Part shown: piece after piece, positions 7,579 through 15,761 of the stretch
Numbering within the stretch: position 1 is the first letter of the stretch
Layout: every line of letters begins with the position of its first letter
Source of the DNA: RGIG9151 sp963635575
Lineage (GTDB): Bacteria > Bacillota > Clostridia > TANB77 > RGIG9151
DNA: 22,431 nucleotides
Assembly: GCA_963635575.1 (NCBI GenBank)
Contig: CAVHFU010000023.1
Location: 1-22,431, forward strand
Direction of reading: 5' to 3'
Notes under the pieces: generated by a model
Told to the model about the DNA's origin: nothing
Databases searched by the model: none
Seen by the model: the letters and a program-made list of their open reading frames with translations, nothing else
Made by a program: the position numbers and the translations under genes

Positions 7579-8046
7579 CTATGCTTGATTCTTTTCTTTG
7601 AATCTCATAGCCATTTCCTTTTGAGCACTTTTTTTAGCTATATCTTGACGTTTGTCATATAATTTCTTACCCTTTCCAATGCCAATGGTTAGCTTTGCCC
7701 ATTTACCCTTTAAATATAGTTCTGTTGGTACAAGTGTTATGCCTTCTCTTTTTATCAAACCTATTAACTTATTAATTTCCTTTTTAGTAACAAGCAATCT
7801 ACGTTTTCGAATAGGATCTACATTAAAAATATTTCCTTTTTCATAAGGACTTATATGCATACTGCTAATAAACATTTCACCTTTATCTATATATGCATAA
7901 CTATCTTTTAAATTAACATTTCCCATTTTAATTGATTTTATTTCAGTCCCTGTAAGCTCTATTCCGGCTTCAAACGTATCATTAATAAAATAATCGTGAT
8001 ATGCTTTCTTATTAGAAGCAATTTTTTTAATAGGATAATTCGGCAT
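7579..8046 (-). CDS. smpB: SsrA-binding protein SmpB
   Basis: SmpB (155 residues) binds tmRNA and delivers it to stalled ribosomes. The N-terminal KKIASNKKAYHDYFI, the GIELTGTEIKSIK core and the DSYAYI stretch are family hallmarks. The C-terminal tail (GKGKKLYDKRQDIAKK onward) is the basic extension that enters the empty mRNA channel. The ATG at 8046 is chosen because AAGGTGG precedes it at proper spacing; an upstream GTG frame start at 8067 would include that ribosome site. Its partner RNA starts five bases after the stop codon. Two TATAAT elements (8074-8079 and 8094-8099) lie upstream. Confidence 0.96.
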   Translation of the reverse strand: MPNYPIKKIASNKKAYHDYFINDTFEAGIELTGTEIKSIKMGNVNLKDSYAYIDKGEMFISSMHISPYEKGNIFNVDPIRKRRLLVTKKEINKLIGLIKREGITLVPTELYLKGKWAKLTIGIGKGKKLYDKRQDIAKKSAQKEMAMRFKEKNQA

Positions 8047-8073
8047 CTTTTTCACCACCTTCAACACTCATTG

Positions 8074-8102
8074 ATTATACACCAAAAAGTGATATTATAC
8101 AA
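8074..8102 (-). promoter_or_regulatory. Probable smpB-ssrA promoter
   Basis: Minus-strand TTGTAT (8097-8102), 17 bases, TATAAT (8074-8079). The -35 is weak. A second TATAAT at 8094-8099 overlaps the -35 and may be an alternative -10. Confidence 0.5.
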
Positions 8103-8146
8103 TACCGCAATTATTTTTTACTGATGTTTACAATAATTTTTTTATG

Positions 8147-8175
8147 TTGACAAATCCTTCCACATATAGTATAAT
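8147..8175 (+). promoter_or_regulatory. Consensus promoter of the secreted serine hydrolase gene
   Basis: TTGACA (8147-8152), a 17-base spacer and TATAAT (8170-8175), divergent from smpB. Confidence 0.9.
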
Positions 8176-8233
8176 CAGACTTGTAATTAAATTTATAAAT
8201 ATCCAATTATATTTTTAAATGGAGGGAAATTTC

Positions 8234-9475
8234 ATGAAAAAGGTTTTATCTCTTGTTGTAGCATTCATCCTTTGCTTCAGCATATTTACCAGTTACGTAA
8301 TGGCAAACGACCCTGAACTCGAAACCGTCAAAGTCGAAACAGAATCTGAAGAAAATTCCCTTGCACCCAAAGCAATTTCTGTTGATAATCCAACAAGAAC
8401 TACCAATCAAGGCAGCGTACCATATGTTCCTACTCAAGTATTTGTTACTTATGATGATGGGACGAAGAAGCTCGTAAATGTTAACTGGAACCCAATTAGC
8501 AAGTATTCTTACCAAATTGCTAAGGACTTCTATATCCATGGCACCGTAGAAGGAACCGATCTCGAAGTAAAATGCTTAATTAAAGTTAATCCGACTCGCG
8601 ATCTTGGTCATGCAATTATTAGAGATGACACCTATGTCCAAAATACAATTACGGTGAATAACAACCCAACATACATAGTTCCCGAAGAACTCAGGAAGAA
8701 AATTTACGATACTTTGGGTTACTATAAAAACACATACGGAATACAAGCAAGTTTTACAGCCATTTCGCTAAAGGATTACACAACAATATCCTATAACGCA
8801 GATGAAGAATATCCCCCTGCAAGTACACTTAAAGCTCCATATTCCCTGTACATGTACAAAGAAATTGCTAACAAACGCTTTACACTTGACACCGCTATGG
8901 CATATCAAGAGTGCTACTGGGAAATAAGCTGTGGTGTAATTAAATACTCCGCTCCCGGGACTCTTTGGTCACTGAGAAATATCCTATTTCAGACTCTTAA
9001 TATTTCCGACAATACGGGATATTATATGCTAAGAGCGATGGGTGGATGCGAAGGTTATAAAGAAATGCTAAATTCTCTCGGTTGTACGACACCCGATCCA
9101 TACAGAGCTTGGGCAAACGTAACACCACATGACCTTTCGGTTCTTTGGAATGAAATTTATAATTTCTCGTTCACATGTCCCGAAGGAGAATTACTTATGG
9201 ACACATTAGTAAATGCACAATATAACTTCATAAAAGAAGGATTGGGCACTTACACAAAAGTCGCACACAAGTCCGGTTTCAATGCAAAAGGATACCACGA
9301 TTCTGCTATCATCTTTGGTGACTCTGATCCTAATGCAGAATTTGCAACAAACGATTATATCTTGACTATAATGACAAAGACGTACAGTCAATACGTTAAC
9401 AACGCTTTGCTTACTTCTTTGGCAAAAAGTATCGATGAAGTCATGAAAGACTTAACTTCATTTCAGAACAAGTAA
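8234..9475 (+). CDS. Secreted Ig-like (Big_4) plus class A beta-lactamase-fold serine hydrolase
   Basis: The 413-residue exported protein has a signal peptide cleaved near residue 24. Residues about 48-120 form a bacterial Ig-like domain of the Big_4 type (PTQVFVTYDDGTKK through GTVEGT). A penicilloyl-serine hydrolase fold runs from about 155 to 410. Its catalytic motifs are STLK at 197-200 (nucleophile Ser197, Lys200), SDN at 258-260 and HKSG at 345-348 in place of KTG. No glutamate appears where class A beta-lactamases carry Glu166 (about 290-296 here), so rapid beta-lactam hydrolysis is unlikely; a peptidoglycan or peptide hydrolase role is more plausible. The ATG at 8234 follows GGAGGG; an ATG at 8219 belongs to that ribosome site. 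The gene is monocistronic, with its own promoter and terminator. Confidence 0.88.
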   Translation: MKKVLSLVVAFILCFSIFTSYVMANDPELETVKVETESEENSLAPKAISVDNPTRTTNQGSVPYVPTQVFVTYDDGTKKLVNVNWNPISKYSYQIAKDFYIHGTVEGTDLEVKCLIKVNPTRDLGHAIIRDDTYVQNTITVNNNPTYIVPEELRKKIYDTLGYYKNTYGIQASFTAISLKDYTTISYNADEEYPPASTLKAPYSLYMYKEIANKRFTLDTAMAYQECYWEISCGVIKYSAPGTLWSLRNILFQTLNISDNTGYYMLRAMGGCEGYKEMLNSLGCTTPDPYRAWANVTPHDLSVLWNEIYNFSFTCPEGELLMDTLVNAQYNFIKEGLGTYTKVAHKSGFNAKGYHDSAIIFGDSDPNAEFATNDYILTIMTKTYSQYVNNALLTSLAKSIDEVMKDLTSFQNK

Positions 9476-9477
9476 CT

Positions 9478-9503
9478 AAAAAGACCACTTCGGTGGTCTT
9501 TTT
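9478..9503. terminator. Bidirectional terminator with UUCG tetraloop
   Basis: An 11-bp stem (9478-9488 with 9493-9503) closes the very stable C-UUCG-G loop. A/T tracts serve both converging genes. Confidence 0.93.
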
Positions 9504-9513
9504 TCTTAACGTT

Positions 9514-11166
9514 TTATTCCTCCTGGAAACAACTTCCGCCTATAAACTCCCTGATAATAGAATTTTCAGGCACTTTCTCAGAGCCAACAGGTTCAAAATA
9601 TTGTAAGAAATCAAGCAAACTTTTAGCCTTGCTATAATAAATAGAATCTTTCCCGATTTCTTTAAGAAGTGGTTCAGCCACTACTTTTAGAACACATATC
9701 TCATAAAACATCGAGGAGTTAAACATAGCATCAGCATCTTCTTGGTAAGGAAAAATATTTCTCTCTTCTCCTCTTCTTACAGCATCCCAAAGTTCTAAAG
9801 TCCTTTCAGGCGAATGTCCTCTATACTTATAATCTCTAACCATTCGTCTAAGCAGTCTTGCATCAGTAGTAGGAATAGAATTATGGTCATCAATATTTAT
9901 AGACGTCAAAGCACTTATATATATCTTAAACTTATTCTCTCTTGGTATTTCCTTCGTAAGTTCTTCGTTTAGTGCATGTATTCCCTCAAAAATTAAAACT
10001 TCATTCTCTTCTAATTTTATCTTTCTACCATTATAATGTCTTGTACCGGTTACAAAGTCAAAAGTAGGTAACTCAACTTCTTCTCCGGCTAGTAACTTTG
10101 TCAAATGCTCATTAAATAACTTCAAATCAACAGCATATAAACTCTCAAAATCAGGCTTCCCATCCTCACCCATCGGAGTATGTTTCCTATCAACAAAATA
10201 ATCATCCAGAGCTATTGGCACAGCCTTAATTCCATTAACCATAAGTTGAATCGCTAGTCTGTGTGACGAAGTGGTTTTACCGGAAGATGACGGACCGGCA
10301 ATAAGTACAATTTTCTTTTTAGGGTCATCCTTTATTTTATCCGCAATTACGCCATACTTCTTTTCTTGAAGAGCCTCGGCAATTCTCATATATTCTTCCA
10401 TTCTGCCTTGTCTTACAATATCATTTAGCATAGAAACATTTTCAACACCCAAAATCTTATTCCATTTCTTAAACTCTCTAAATATTTCAAAAAGTTTCTT
10501 TTGATCATTATAAGAAGGAAGATTGTAAAAATTTCCCTTCTCGGGATATCTTAGTATAAAACCTCCTTCATATAATCTTAGTTCAAACATAGTCAAATAG
10601 CCGGAATTAGGTACTAAATATCCATAAAAGTAATCGTTCCAATCGCCAAACGAATAAATTGTTACCATATCCATATCTAGCGTGTCCAATACTCCAACTT
10701 TATCAGGTTGCTCTAAACTCATATAGATATTTTTAGCTTCCTCTTTAGAAACTTTTCTCTTTATAAAAGGAATTTTCTCAACAACAAGTTCCCTCATTCT
10801 TTCTTCAATTTTCTTGCGTAATTCCTCATTAATCGAAACAGGACAATTATGGAGTTCACAATACACCCCTTTATTAATAGAATGCTCAACTACAACATCA
10901 GATTCCGGATATAATTCCTCGCAAACTCTTATAAACAAGAACAACAAACTTCTTCTGTAAATGCTTACACCTTCAGAGGTAGTATAATCAATTAAACTAA
11001 CAACAGCATCTTCATCTAATTTATGTCTTAAACTTCTAGATTCGTTATTAACAATCGCACCTAGTACAGGCGAAGGATTACTTATTCCATAAGAGTTCAT
11101 AAAATCAATTATTCTCGTATCTTTTTCTACTTCAAAAACTTTATCTCCTAACGTTATTTTTACCAT
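9514..11166 (-). CDS. Nucleoside kinase: TGS-like domain fused to uridine kinase/PRK domain
   Basis: The 550-residue protein has three parts. An N-terminal TGS/ThrRS-like region (1-65) is followed by a ThrRS editing-domain-like stretch (about 66-240, with EHSINKGVYCELH). The C-terminal uridine kinase/phosphoribulokinase-type P-loop kinase has Walker A GPSSSGKTT at 291-299, then PIALDDYF and the VLIFEGIHALN segment. It should phosphorylate a nucleoside such as uridine or cytidine. This fusion architecture is common in Clostridia and is usually annotated as nucleoside kinase. The ATG follows AAAGGAGG by seven bases. It begins 13 bases after the acyl-CoA ligase stop, so they form an operon, though no metabolic link is obvious. 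Substrate specificity is not readable from sequence. Confidence 0.93.
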   Translation of the reverse strand: MVKITLGDKVFEVEKDTRIIDFMNSYGISNPSPVLGAIVNNESRSLRHKLDEDAVVSLIDYTTSEGVSIYRRSLLFLFIRVCEELYPESDVVVEHSINKGVYCELHNCPVSINEELRKKIEERMRELVVEKIPFIKRKVSKEEAKNIYMSLEQPDKVGVLDTLDMDMVTIYSFGDWNDYFYGYLVPNSGYLTMFELRLYEGGFILRYPEKGNFYNLPSYNDQKKLFEIFREFKKWNKILGVENVSMLNDIVRQGRMEEYMRIAEALQEKKYGVIADKIKDDPKKKIVLIAGPSSSGKTTSSHRLAIQLMVNGIKAVPIALDDYFVDRKHTPMGEDGKPDFESLYAVDLKLFNEHLTKLLAGEEVELPTFDFVTGTRHYNGRKIKLEENEVLIFEGIHALNEELTKEIPRENKFKIYISALTSINIDDHNSIPTTDARLLRRMVRDYKYRGHSPERTLELWDAVRRGEERNIFPYQEDADAMFNSSMFYEICVLKVVAEPLLKEIGKDSIYYSKAKSLLDFLQYFEPVGSEKVPENSIIREFIGGSCFQEE

Positions 11167-11179
11167 TTTAACGCCTCCT

Positions 11180-12877
11180 TTAGCATCTTTTTATCTTATG
11201 CGTAGTTGTCTTATTAAATTCTTTTTCTTGTATTTCAAATTCTTTTACATACTTATAAGACGGCATCTTCTTATTAGCCTTTTTAACTTCTACCTCTATC
11301 AGTTTTCTTAATTCTTCTTCAGACATATTAAAACGTTCTGTATCTCTTCTTATCGCATCATAATCAGGAACAATAATAGCACATACTTTAGGCTCAATCT
11401 CATTTTCAACCTCTTTGCCATAAACGACACATTCCTTTATGTATTCACTTTCACTTAAGTATGCTTCTACCTCTTCAGGGAAAATATTTTTCCCATTCTT
11501 AGTTACAATAACATTCTTTTTTCTTCCTGTTATATAATAATAACCTTCTTTATCCTTATAGCCTAAATCTCCCGTATTTAGCCAACCATCTTTTAATGCC
11601 TTATCAGTTGCTTCTTTGTTTTCAAAGTATCCCTTCATAACCATAGGACCTTTTACCCAAATTTCACCTACTCCATTAGCATCAGGCTCAACTATTTTTA
11701 CTTCAACTCCAGGCAATGGTAAACCAATAGAATCATTTTTATATTTTTGAACATGATTAACAAACACAATCGGGGACGCCTCAGTAAGCCCATATCCTTG
11801 CATTACAAAAAAGCCTAAGTCTTGTAATCCCTTCAAAACTTCCGGTTTACTAGCTGCTCCACCTGCAATAGCAATTCTCATTCTATCTCCGCCAAAAGCC
11901 TCTAATACTTCTTTAAATAGCTTTTTACGAATATCTACATTCACCATTCTAGCCATTTTACTAATTTTTAGGCCTGTTTTTAACTTTCCTTCTTTCCCAT
12001 TTTTTCTAGCTGTTTCCCAAAGCTTTTTATAGATATTTTCATAAATTAATGGTACAGCTAACATTACAGTAGGACGCACTTCTTTTAAGTTTTGAACCAT
12101 ATGTTTTAGTCCTTCACAGAAAGAAGTTGTGACTCCGTTATATAGCATCAATAAGAAACTTACAGTACATTCATATGTATGATGCAATGGCAAAATAGAT
12201 AAATTAATATCATCTTCCGTAACATTTACCACCATAGACGTAGCAACTATATCGGAGCATACATTTCTTTGAGAAAGCATAACACCTTTTGCAAGACCGG
12301 TTGTTCCAGACGTAAACAATAAAATAGTAGGTTCATCTGGATTAACCTTTGCGTTAATAAATTTCTTATCACCTATTCTAATTAAGTCATTTCCCTTCTT
12401 CATTAGCTTCTCAAAAGACAAGCACCCTTCCGCGTCATCAGGAATATCCATATTTATAAAATATTTAATATCTTTTAACCCAACAACAGCCTCAGCCAAC
12501 TTATCCTTCATTTTATTAGAGAAAATTATCGCTTTTACTTTTGAGACTTCAAGCAAATATCTTAATTCATTTACAGGCAATTCCTTATCTAATGGCACAA
12601 TAGTACCCGTACCACAAGTAACAGCCAAATATGTAAGACACCATTCATATCTGTTTTCACCAATAACAGCTATTTTTTCGTGCTTTAGTCCCATATTTAC
12701 AAACTCAGTTCCTACAGCATCTATATCTTTCTTTAATTCTCTATACTTTATTCCTGTATATTCTCCCATAATTCCTTTAACGGAGAAAGCATTTTTATTT
12801 CCATATATACTTACACTTTGATTTATTAAATCCTTAAAATCTGTAATTTCTCTCTTTTCGTAATACGGCTTTGTCAA
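11180..12877 (-). CDS. Long-chain acyl-CoA synthetase (AMP-forming)
   Basis: This 565-residue ANL-superfamily enzyme activates a carboxylic acid with ATP to an acyl-adenylate and then to acyl-CoA. Motifs: P-loop LLFTSGTTGLAKG (187-199), GYGLTEASP (361-369), TGDLGY (435-440), the hinge region GRKKNVIVTKNGKNI (451-465), and a C-terminal KTTTHKIKR likely to carry the catalytic lysine. Long-chain fatty acid is the likeliest substrate by resemblance to Clostridia FadD-like ligases; other acids cannot be excluded. The start is a TTG at 12877: GGAGGG ends seven bases before it, and no ATG is available nearby. A promoter lies at 12904-12932. It is the first gene of a two-gene operon with the nucleoside kinase. 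Confidence 0.93.
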   Translation of the reverse strand: MTKPYYEKREITDFKDLINQSVSIYGNKNAFSVKGIMGEYTGIKYRELKKDIDAVGTEFVNMGLKHEKIAVIGENRYEWCLTYLAVTCGTGTIVPLDKELPVNELRYLLEVSKVKAIIFSNKMKDKLAEAVVGLKDIKYFINMDIPDDAEGCLSFEKLMKKGNDLIRIGDKKFINAKVNPDEPTILLFTSGTTGLAKGVMLSQRNVCSDIVATSMVVNVTEDDINLSILPLHHTYECTVSFLLMLYNGVTTSFCEGLKHMVQNLKEVRPTVMLAVPLIYENIYKKLWETARKNGKEGKLKTGLKISKMARMVNVDIRKKLFKEVLEAFGGDRMRIAIAGGAASKPEVLKGLQDLGFFVMQGYGLTEASPIVFVNHVQKYKNDSIGLPLPGVEVKIVEPDANGVGEIWVKGPMVMKGYFENKEATDKALKDGWLNTGDLGYKDKEGYYYITGRKKNVIVTKNGKNIFPEEVEAYLSESEYIKECVVYGKEVENEIEPKVCAIIVPDYDAIRRDTERFNMSEEELRKLIEVEVKKANKKMPSYKYVKEFEIQEKEFNKTTTHKIKRC

Positions 12878-12903
12878 AAAAAATCCCTCCTACTCTATAT
12901 GAC

Positions 12904-12932
12904 ATCCTATCATAATTTTAAAAAATAAACAA
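12904..12932 (-). promoter_or_regulatory. Probable promoter of the acyl-CoA ligase operon
   Basis: Minus-strand TTGTTT (12927-12932), 17 bases, TAGGAT (12904-12909). It lies in the 60-base gap after spoIIIAA. No terminator is seen in the gap, so read-through from spoIIIAA is also possible. Confidence 0.5.
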
Positions 12933-12937
12933 CTTTT

Positions 12938-13810
12938 TTAAAAATCTTTAACTGTCACTCCTATATTACTCATGACTATAATCTTCTTAAAAAGCCCATG
13001 TTCTATAAGTTTTTTTAGTCCTTCGCTCCTGTTTAAATCTTGAATATTTTTTCCATGTGCCGTTGCAATCACCTTAACTCCGGAATTTATTGCATACATT
13101 ATAGCCTCTGCATCATCATCTGTGCCAATCTCATCAGTCGCAACAAAATCCGGCCGCATAGAGCGTACCATCATCCTAATTCCGTCATTCTTGTTCACTC
13201 CGTCCATCACATCAGTTCGTTTACCAACATCGTTTTGAGGAATCCCATTAAAACAAGCCGCAATTTCAGTTCTCTCGTCAATAAGACTTACTTCATATCC
13301 ACTATTACTTATCTGACGTACAATATCCCTAAGCACAGTCGTTTTTCCTACTCCAGGTGGAGATATAATCAAAGTATTTTCAAAAAGCCCATTTTTCTTT
13401 ATTAAATTTATTATCTTATCTCCGGCACCAATAACTTGTCGTGCCATTCTAAAATTAAGACTAGACACATCTTTTATATTATAAATCTTTCCATCCTTAT
13501 ATAGAGGTTTCCCCGAAATACCTACTCTATGTCCGCCAAATATAGTAACAAAACCATTAGATATTTCGTCAGTAAATGCATATATTGAATTCCCACATAT
13601 ACATTCAAAAATCTTATTAATAGTTTCTTTATCTATATTTACATTATCAATAACTATATCATTAGAAAAAGTCTTTAAAATAATAGGCTTATTAACTCTT
13701 ATTCTTATTTCTCTTATATCTTTTAACTTGCAATTCGCATTTTTTATTATAGAGTCTCTAATTTGCATAGGAAAATATTTTAAAATTTCATTTTTTATTC
13801 TTTCTTCCAT
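12938..13810 (-). CDS. spoIIIAA: Stage III sporulation protein AA (SpoIIIAA), secretion-type ATPase
   Basis: SpoIIIAA is the cytoplasmic ATPase of the SpoIIIA-SpoIIQ channel between mother cell and forespore, related to secretion ATPases. The 290-residue protein has the N-terminal IREIRIRVNKPI and FGGHRVGISG segments typical of the family. Walker A PPGVGKTT is at 151-158, LIDERTEIA follows at 177-184, and Walker B with DFVATDEIG is at 221-229. Length is slightly under the B. subtilis protein of about 307. The ATG follows GGAGG by eight bases. Normally spoIIIAA heads an eight-gene operon; here the next gene downstream is an acyl-CoA ligase and no spoIIIAB-AH is present in the window. All motifs are intact, so it is not visibly decayed. 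Confidence 0.95.
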   Translation of the reverse strand: MEERIKNEILKYFPMQIRDSIIKNANCKLKDIREIRIRVNKPIILKTFSNDIVIDNVNIDKETINKIFECICGNSIYAFTDEISNGFVTIFGGHRVGISGKPLYKDGKIYNIKDVSSLNFRMARQVIGAGDKIINLIKKNGLFENTLIISPPGVGKTTVLRDIVRQISNSGYEVSLIDERTEIAACFNGIPQNDVGKRTDVMDGVNKNDGIRMMVRSMRPDFVATDEIGTDDDAEAIMYAINSGVKVIATAHGKNIQDLNRSEGLKKLIEHGLFKKIIVMSNIGVTVKDF

Positions 13811-13831
13811 TTTTTAATCCTCCATGCAATT

Positions 13832-13860
13832 ATTTTATTGTATGAAATATTCATTTTCAA
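13832..13860 (-). promoter_or_regulatory. spoIIIAA promoter: sigma-A-like, overlapping a sigma-E-like -10
   Basis: TTGAAA (13855-13860), 17 bases, TAAAAT (13832-13837) would serve sigma-A. Overlapping it, CATACAAT (13837-13844) is a perfect match to the sporulation sigma-E -10, but the -35 region at the right spacing matches sigma-E poorly. Confidence 0.5.
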
Positions 13861-13887
13861 GCAAAACATTTAGACGATTTTCGACAC

Positions 13888-13921
13888 AAAAATAACGGAC
13901 AACTAAATTAATTGTCCGTTA
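13888..13921 (-). terminator. Intrinsic terminator of the NfeD/SPFH operon
   Basis: A perfect 10-bp stem (13893-13902 with 13912-13921) is followed on the minus strand by a T-run (13888-13892). Confidence 0.85.
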
Positions 13922-13933
13922 AAAATATCATGT

Positions 13934-14869
13934 CTACTTAGCTTCAAATAATGCACTTACAGAAGCCAATGTCTTAGTAGCATCAAAAGGAATAAATACC
14001 TTGTTTGCTTGACCATCAGCAACTTTTTCAAGTGCTTCTAAAGACTTAATAGCAACAAGCTTTTCATCAGGTTTAGCCTCTCTTATTGCTCCATAAACTA
14101 GCTCTATTTCTCTAGCCTTCGCTTCAGCAATTTGACGAATCGCTTCTGATTCACCAGTAGCCTCTAGTATCTTAGCTTCCTTAATACCTTCAGCACGACG
14201 GATGTTAGATTCTTTTTCAGCCTCTGCTCTTAAAATTTGAGCTTCCTTTTCACCTTCTGCGCGAGTAATTGAACTTTGTCTTTCACCCTCAGCATCTAGA
14301 ATTTTAGCTCTCTTAGTTCTCTCAGCATTCATTTGCTTTTCCATCGCATCTCTGATATCCGGTGGAGGCGTAATATCCTTTACCTCAACTCTTTCAACTT
14401 TACAGCCCCATTGGTCCGTAGCTTCATCTAAGATCTGTCTTAATTGGTCATTAATCATGTCTCTTGAGCAGAACGTATCATCCAAGTCCATCTTACCAAT
14501 AATATCTCTTATAGTTGTTATCGCAATATTCGCAATACCTGTGCGTAAATTAGAACCAATTTGATAAACAGCTTTCTCTGGATCTGTAATCTTATAAAAA
14601 ACTACTGTATCAATTCTGATAGTAACATTATCCTTTGTAATAACCCCTTGAGGAGGTACATCCATAATTTGTTGCTTTAAGTCTACAACCTGAGATATTC
14701 TATCAGTCACAGGATTGATAAAATTAAGTCCTGCTGTTAATGTGTGACTATACTTACCAAACCTCTCAACAATTTTCACTTCAGATGTTCTTACCATCTT
14801 CACAGACTTGTGAAGAACCATATAACAAACAAATAATATAATAACTGTCCATACTAATATACTATCCAT
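13934..14869 (-). CDS. SPFH/Band 7 membrane protein (stomatin/QmcA-like)
   Basis: The 311-residue membrane scaffold protein belongs to the stomatin/prohibitin/flotillin superfamily. One N-terminal membrane segment (about 4-20) is followed by the Band 7 domain (VKIVERFGKYSHTLTAGLNFI through VERVEVKDITPPPDI). A long Glu/Lys/Arg-Ala coiled coil with repeated AEGE/AEAEKE units spans about 185-255. The C-terminal part is typical of QmcA relatives. The ATG at 14869 is nine bases after GGGAG; a GTG two codons earlier is too close to it. It lies 16 bases after the NfeD stop, the usual pairing: NfeD-type OB-fold proteins accompany SPFH proteins. Likely role: membrane microdomain organisation or membrane protein quality control. 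Confidence 0.94.
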   Translation of the reverse strand: MDSILVWTVIILFVCYMVLHKSVKMVRTSEVKIVERFGKYSHTLTAGLNFINPVTDRISQVVDLKQQIMDVPPQGVITKDNVTIRIDTVVFYKITDPEKAVYQIGSNLRTGIANIAITTIRDIIGKMDLDDTFCSRDMINDQLRQILDEATDQWGCKVERVEVKDITPPPDIRDAMEKQMNAERTKRAKILDAEGERQSSITRAEGEKEAQILRAEAEKESNIRRAEGIKEAKILEATGESEAIRQIAEAKAREIELVYGAIREAKPDEKLVAIKSLEALEKVADGQANKVFIPFDATKTLASVSALFEAK

Positions 14870-14885
14870 TTCCACACTCTCCCTG

Positions 14886-15338
14886 TTAATTATTTTTTTC
14901 TACCCCATTAGTAACTCTTCTTACAATAAGCTTTACGCCATCAATTTTAGCTATGCTGACAAGTTCATCAGTCAAAACAATTTCCTTTTCATTTTCATTT
15001 ACAGCTGTCCATATTTCGCCATTAATTTTTACTTTTCCTTTTCCGTTTATGTTATCAATAGATTCAATAACCTTAGCGGTTTTTCCTATTATTCCATTCA
15101 TATTCAATTCATCTCTTGCATCATTTTTAAAAACTTTAGTTGTGAGTGGTTTTATAAAAATAGCTGATATAACGGAAACAACTAAAAAAACTACTATCTG
15201 CACTGTAACGTTGGAGGTTATAAAAGATGTAACTAGGGCTACTAACGCACCAACAGAAAACCAGAACATAAAAAATATAGGGCATGCAAACTCACCAATA
15301 AGCATAATAACAGCAATAATTAGCCAAACAATAGCCAA
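14886..15338 (-). CDS. NfeD family membrane protein with OB-fold domain
   Basis: The product is about 150 residues: two or three hydrophobic segments in the first 70 residues, then a soluble OB-like domain (GIIGKTAKVIESIDNINGKGKVKINGEIWTA is the core region). It is the short NfeD type without a protease domain and pairs with the SPFH gene downstream. The frame opens with a GTG at 15356, but the perfect ribosome site GGGAGGTGAT lies inside those first codons. The true start is therefore one of two adjacent TTG codons, 15341 or 15338; 15338 has the better eight-base spacing. The promoter is at 15363-15391, divergent from abrB. Confidence 0.85.
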   Translation of the reverse strand: MAIVWLIIAVIMLIGEFACPIFFMFWFSVGALVALVTSFITSNVTVQIVVFLVVSVISAIFIKPLTTKVFKNDARDELNMNGIIGKTAKVIESIDNINGKGKVKINGEIWTAVNENEKEIVLTDELVSIAKIDGVKLIVRRVTNGVEKNN

Positions 15339-15362
15339 CAAAATCACCTCCCTCACTATTCA

Positions 15363-15391
15363 AGTGTATCAAAATTCGACAAAATCTTCAA
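15363..15391 (-). promoter_or_regulatory. Promoter of the NfeD/SPFH operon
   Basis: Minus-strand TTGAAG (15386-15391), 17 bases, TACACT (15363-15368). Confidence 0.65.
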
Positions 15392-15424
15392 TACAAAAAA
15401 TAATAATTATTAATATAATATATA

Positions 15425-15453
15425 TTGACTTTATTTCCCAATTATGATAATAT
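15425..15453 (+). promoter_or_regulatory. Promoter of abrB
   Basis: TTGACT (15425-15430), 17 bases, TAATAT (15448-15453), followed by GGGAGG before the ATG. Confidence 0.78.
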
Positions 15454-15479
15454 TGTCTAGTTAAAAGGGAGGAATTAAT

Positions 15480-15722
15480 ATGAAATCTACAGGTATAGTT
15501 AGAAAAGTTGATGAATTAGGTCGTGTTGTTTTACCTATCGAATTAAGACGTAATCTTGATATTGAAGAAAAAGATGCATTGGAAATTTATGTTGATGGAA
15601 ACACAGTAATACTAAAAAAATATGAGCCGGATTGCATCTTCTGTGGAAACGCAAAAGATATCGTTAATTTCAAAGGTAAAAACATTTGTGCTTCTTGCTT
15701 AAAGGAAATGAAAAAGGCATAG
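15480..15722 (+). CDS. abrB: AbrB family transition-state regulator with C-terminal Cys4 motif
   Basis: This 80-residue DNA-binding regulator has an N-terminal swapped-hairpin AbrB/SpoVT domain (MKSTGIVRKVDELGRVVLP, then ELRRNLDI). Its C-terminal segment has CIFC at 52-55 and CASC at 70-73, a potential zinc knuckle seen in the Clostridia form of AbrB. It is somewhat shorter than the 96-residue Bacillus AbrB. By family it would repress stationary-phase or sporulation genes; targets cannot be read here. The ATG follows AAAGGGAGG. The gene has its own promoter and a strong terminator and is divergent from the NfeD/SPFH operon. The exact paralogue (AbrB versus Abh) is uncertain. Confidence 0.93.
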   Translation: MKSTGIVRKVDELGRVVLPIELRRNLDIEEKDALEIYVDGNTVILKKYEPDCIFCGNAKDIVNFKGKNICASCLKEMKKA

Positions 15723-15727
15723 TCATT

Positions 15728-15761
15728 AAAAAAGAATTCTGCTAATTCAGAATTCTTTTTT
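15728..15761. terminator. Bidirectional terminator between abrB and yycI
   Basis: A perfect 14-bp stem (15728-15741 with 15748-15761) with a six-base loop and A/T tracts on both sides. The yycI stop codon overlaps its right edge. Confidence 0.92.

Noticed and set aside
8246..8539. 97-codon minus-strand frame opposite the serine hydrolase
   Set aside because: It lies fully inside the well-supported plus-strand gene, has no ribosome site, and has a composition unlike a real protein.
14953..15447. 164-codon plus-strand frame opposite the NfeD gene
   Set aside because: It covers the NfeD gene and its promoter in antisense, is rich in Ile/Thr/Ser as expected for a shadow frame, and has no ribosome site.
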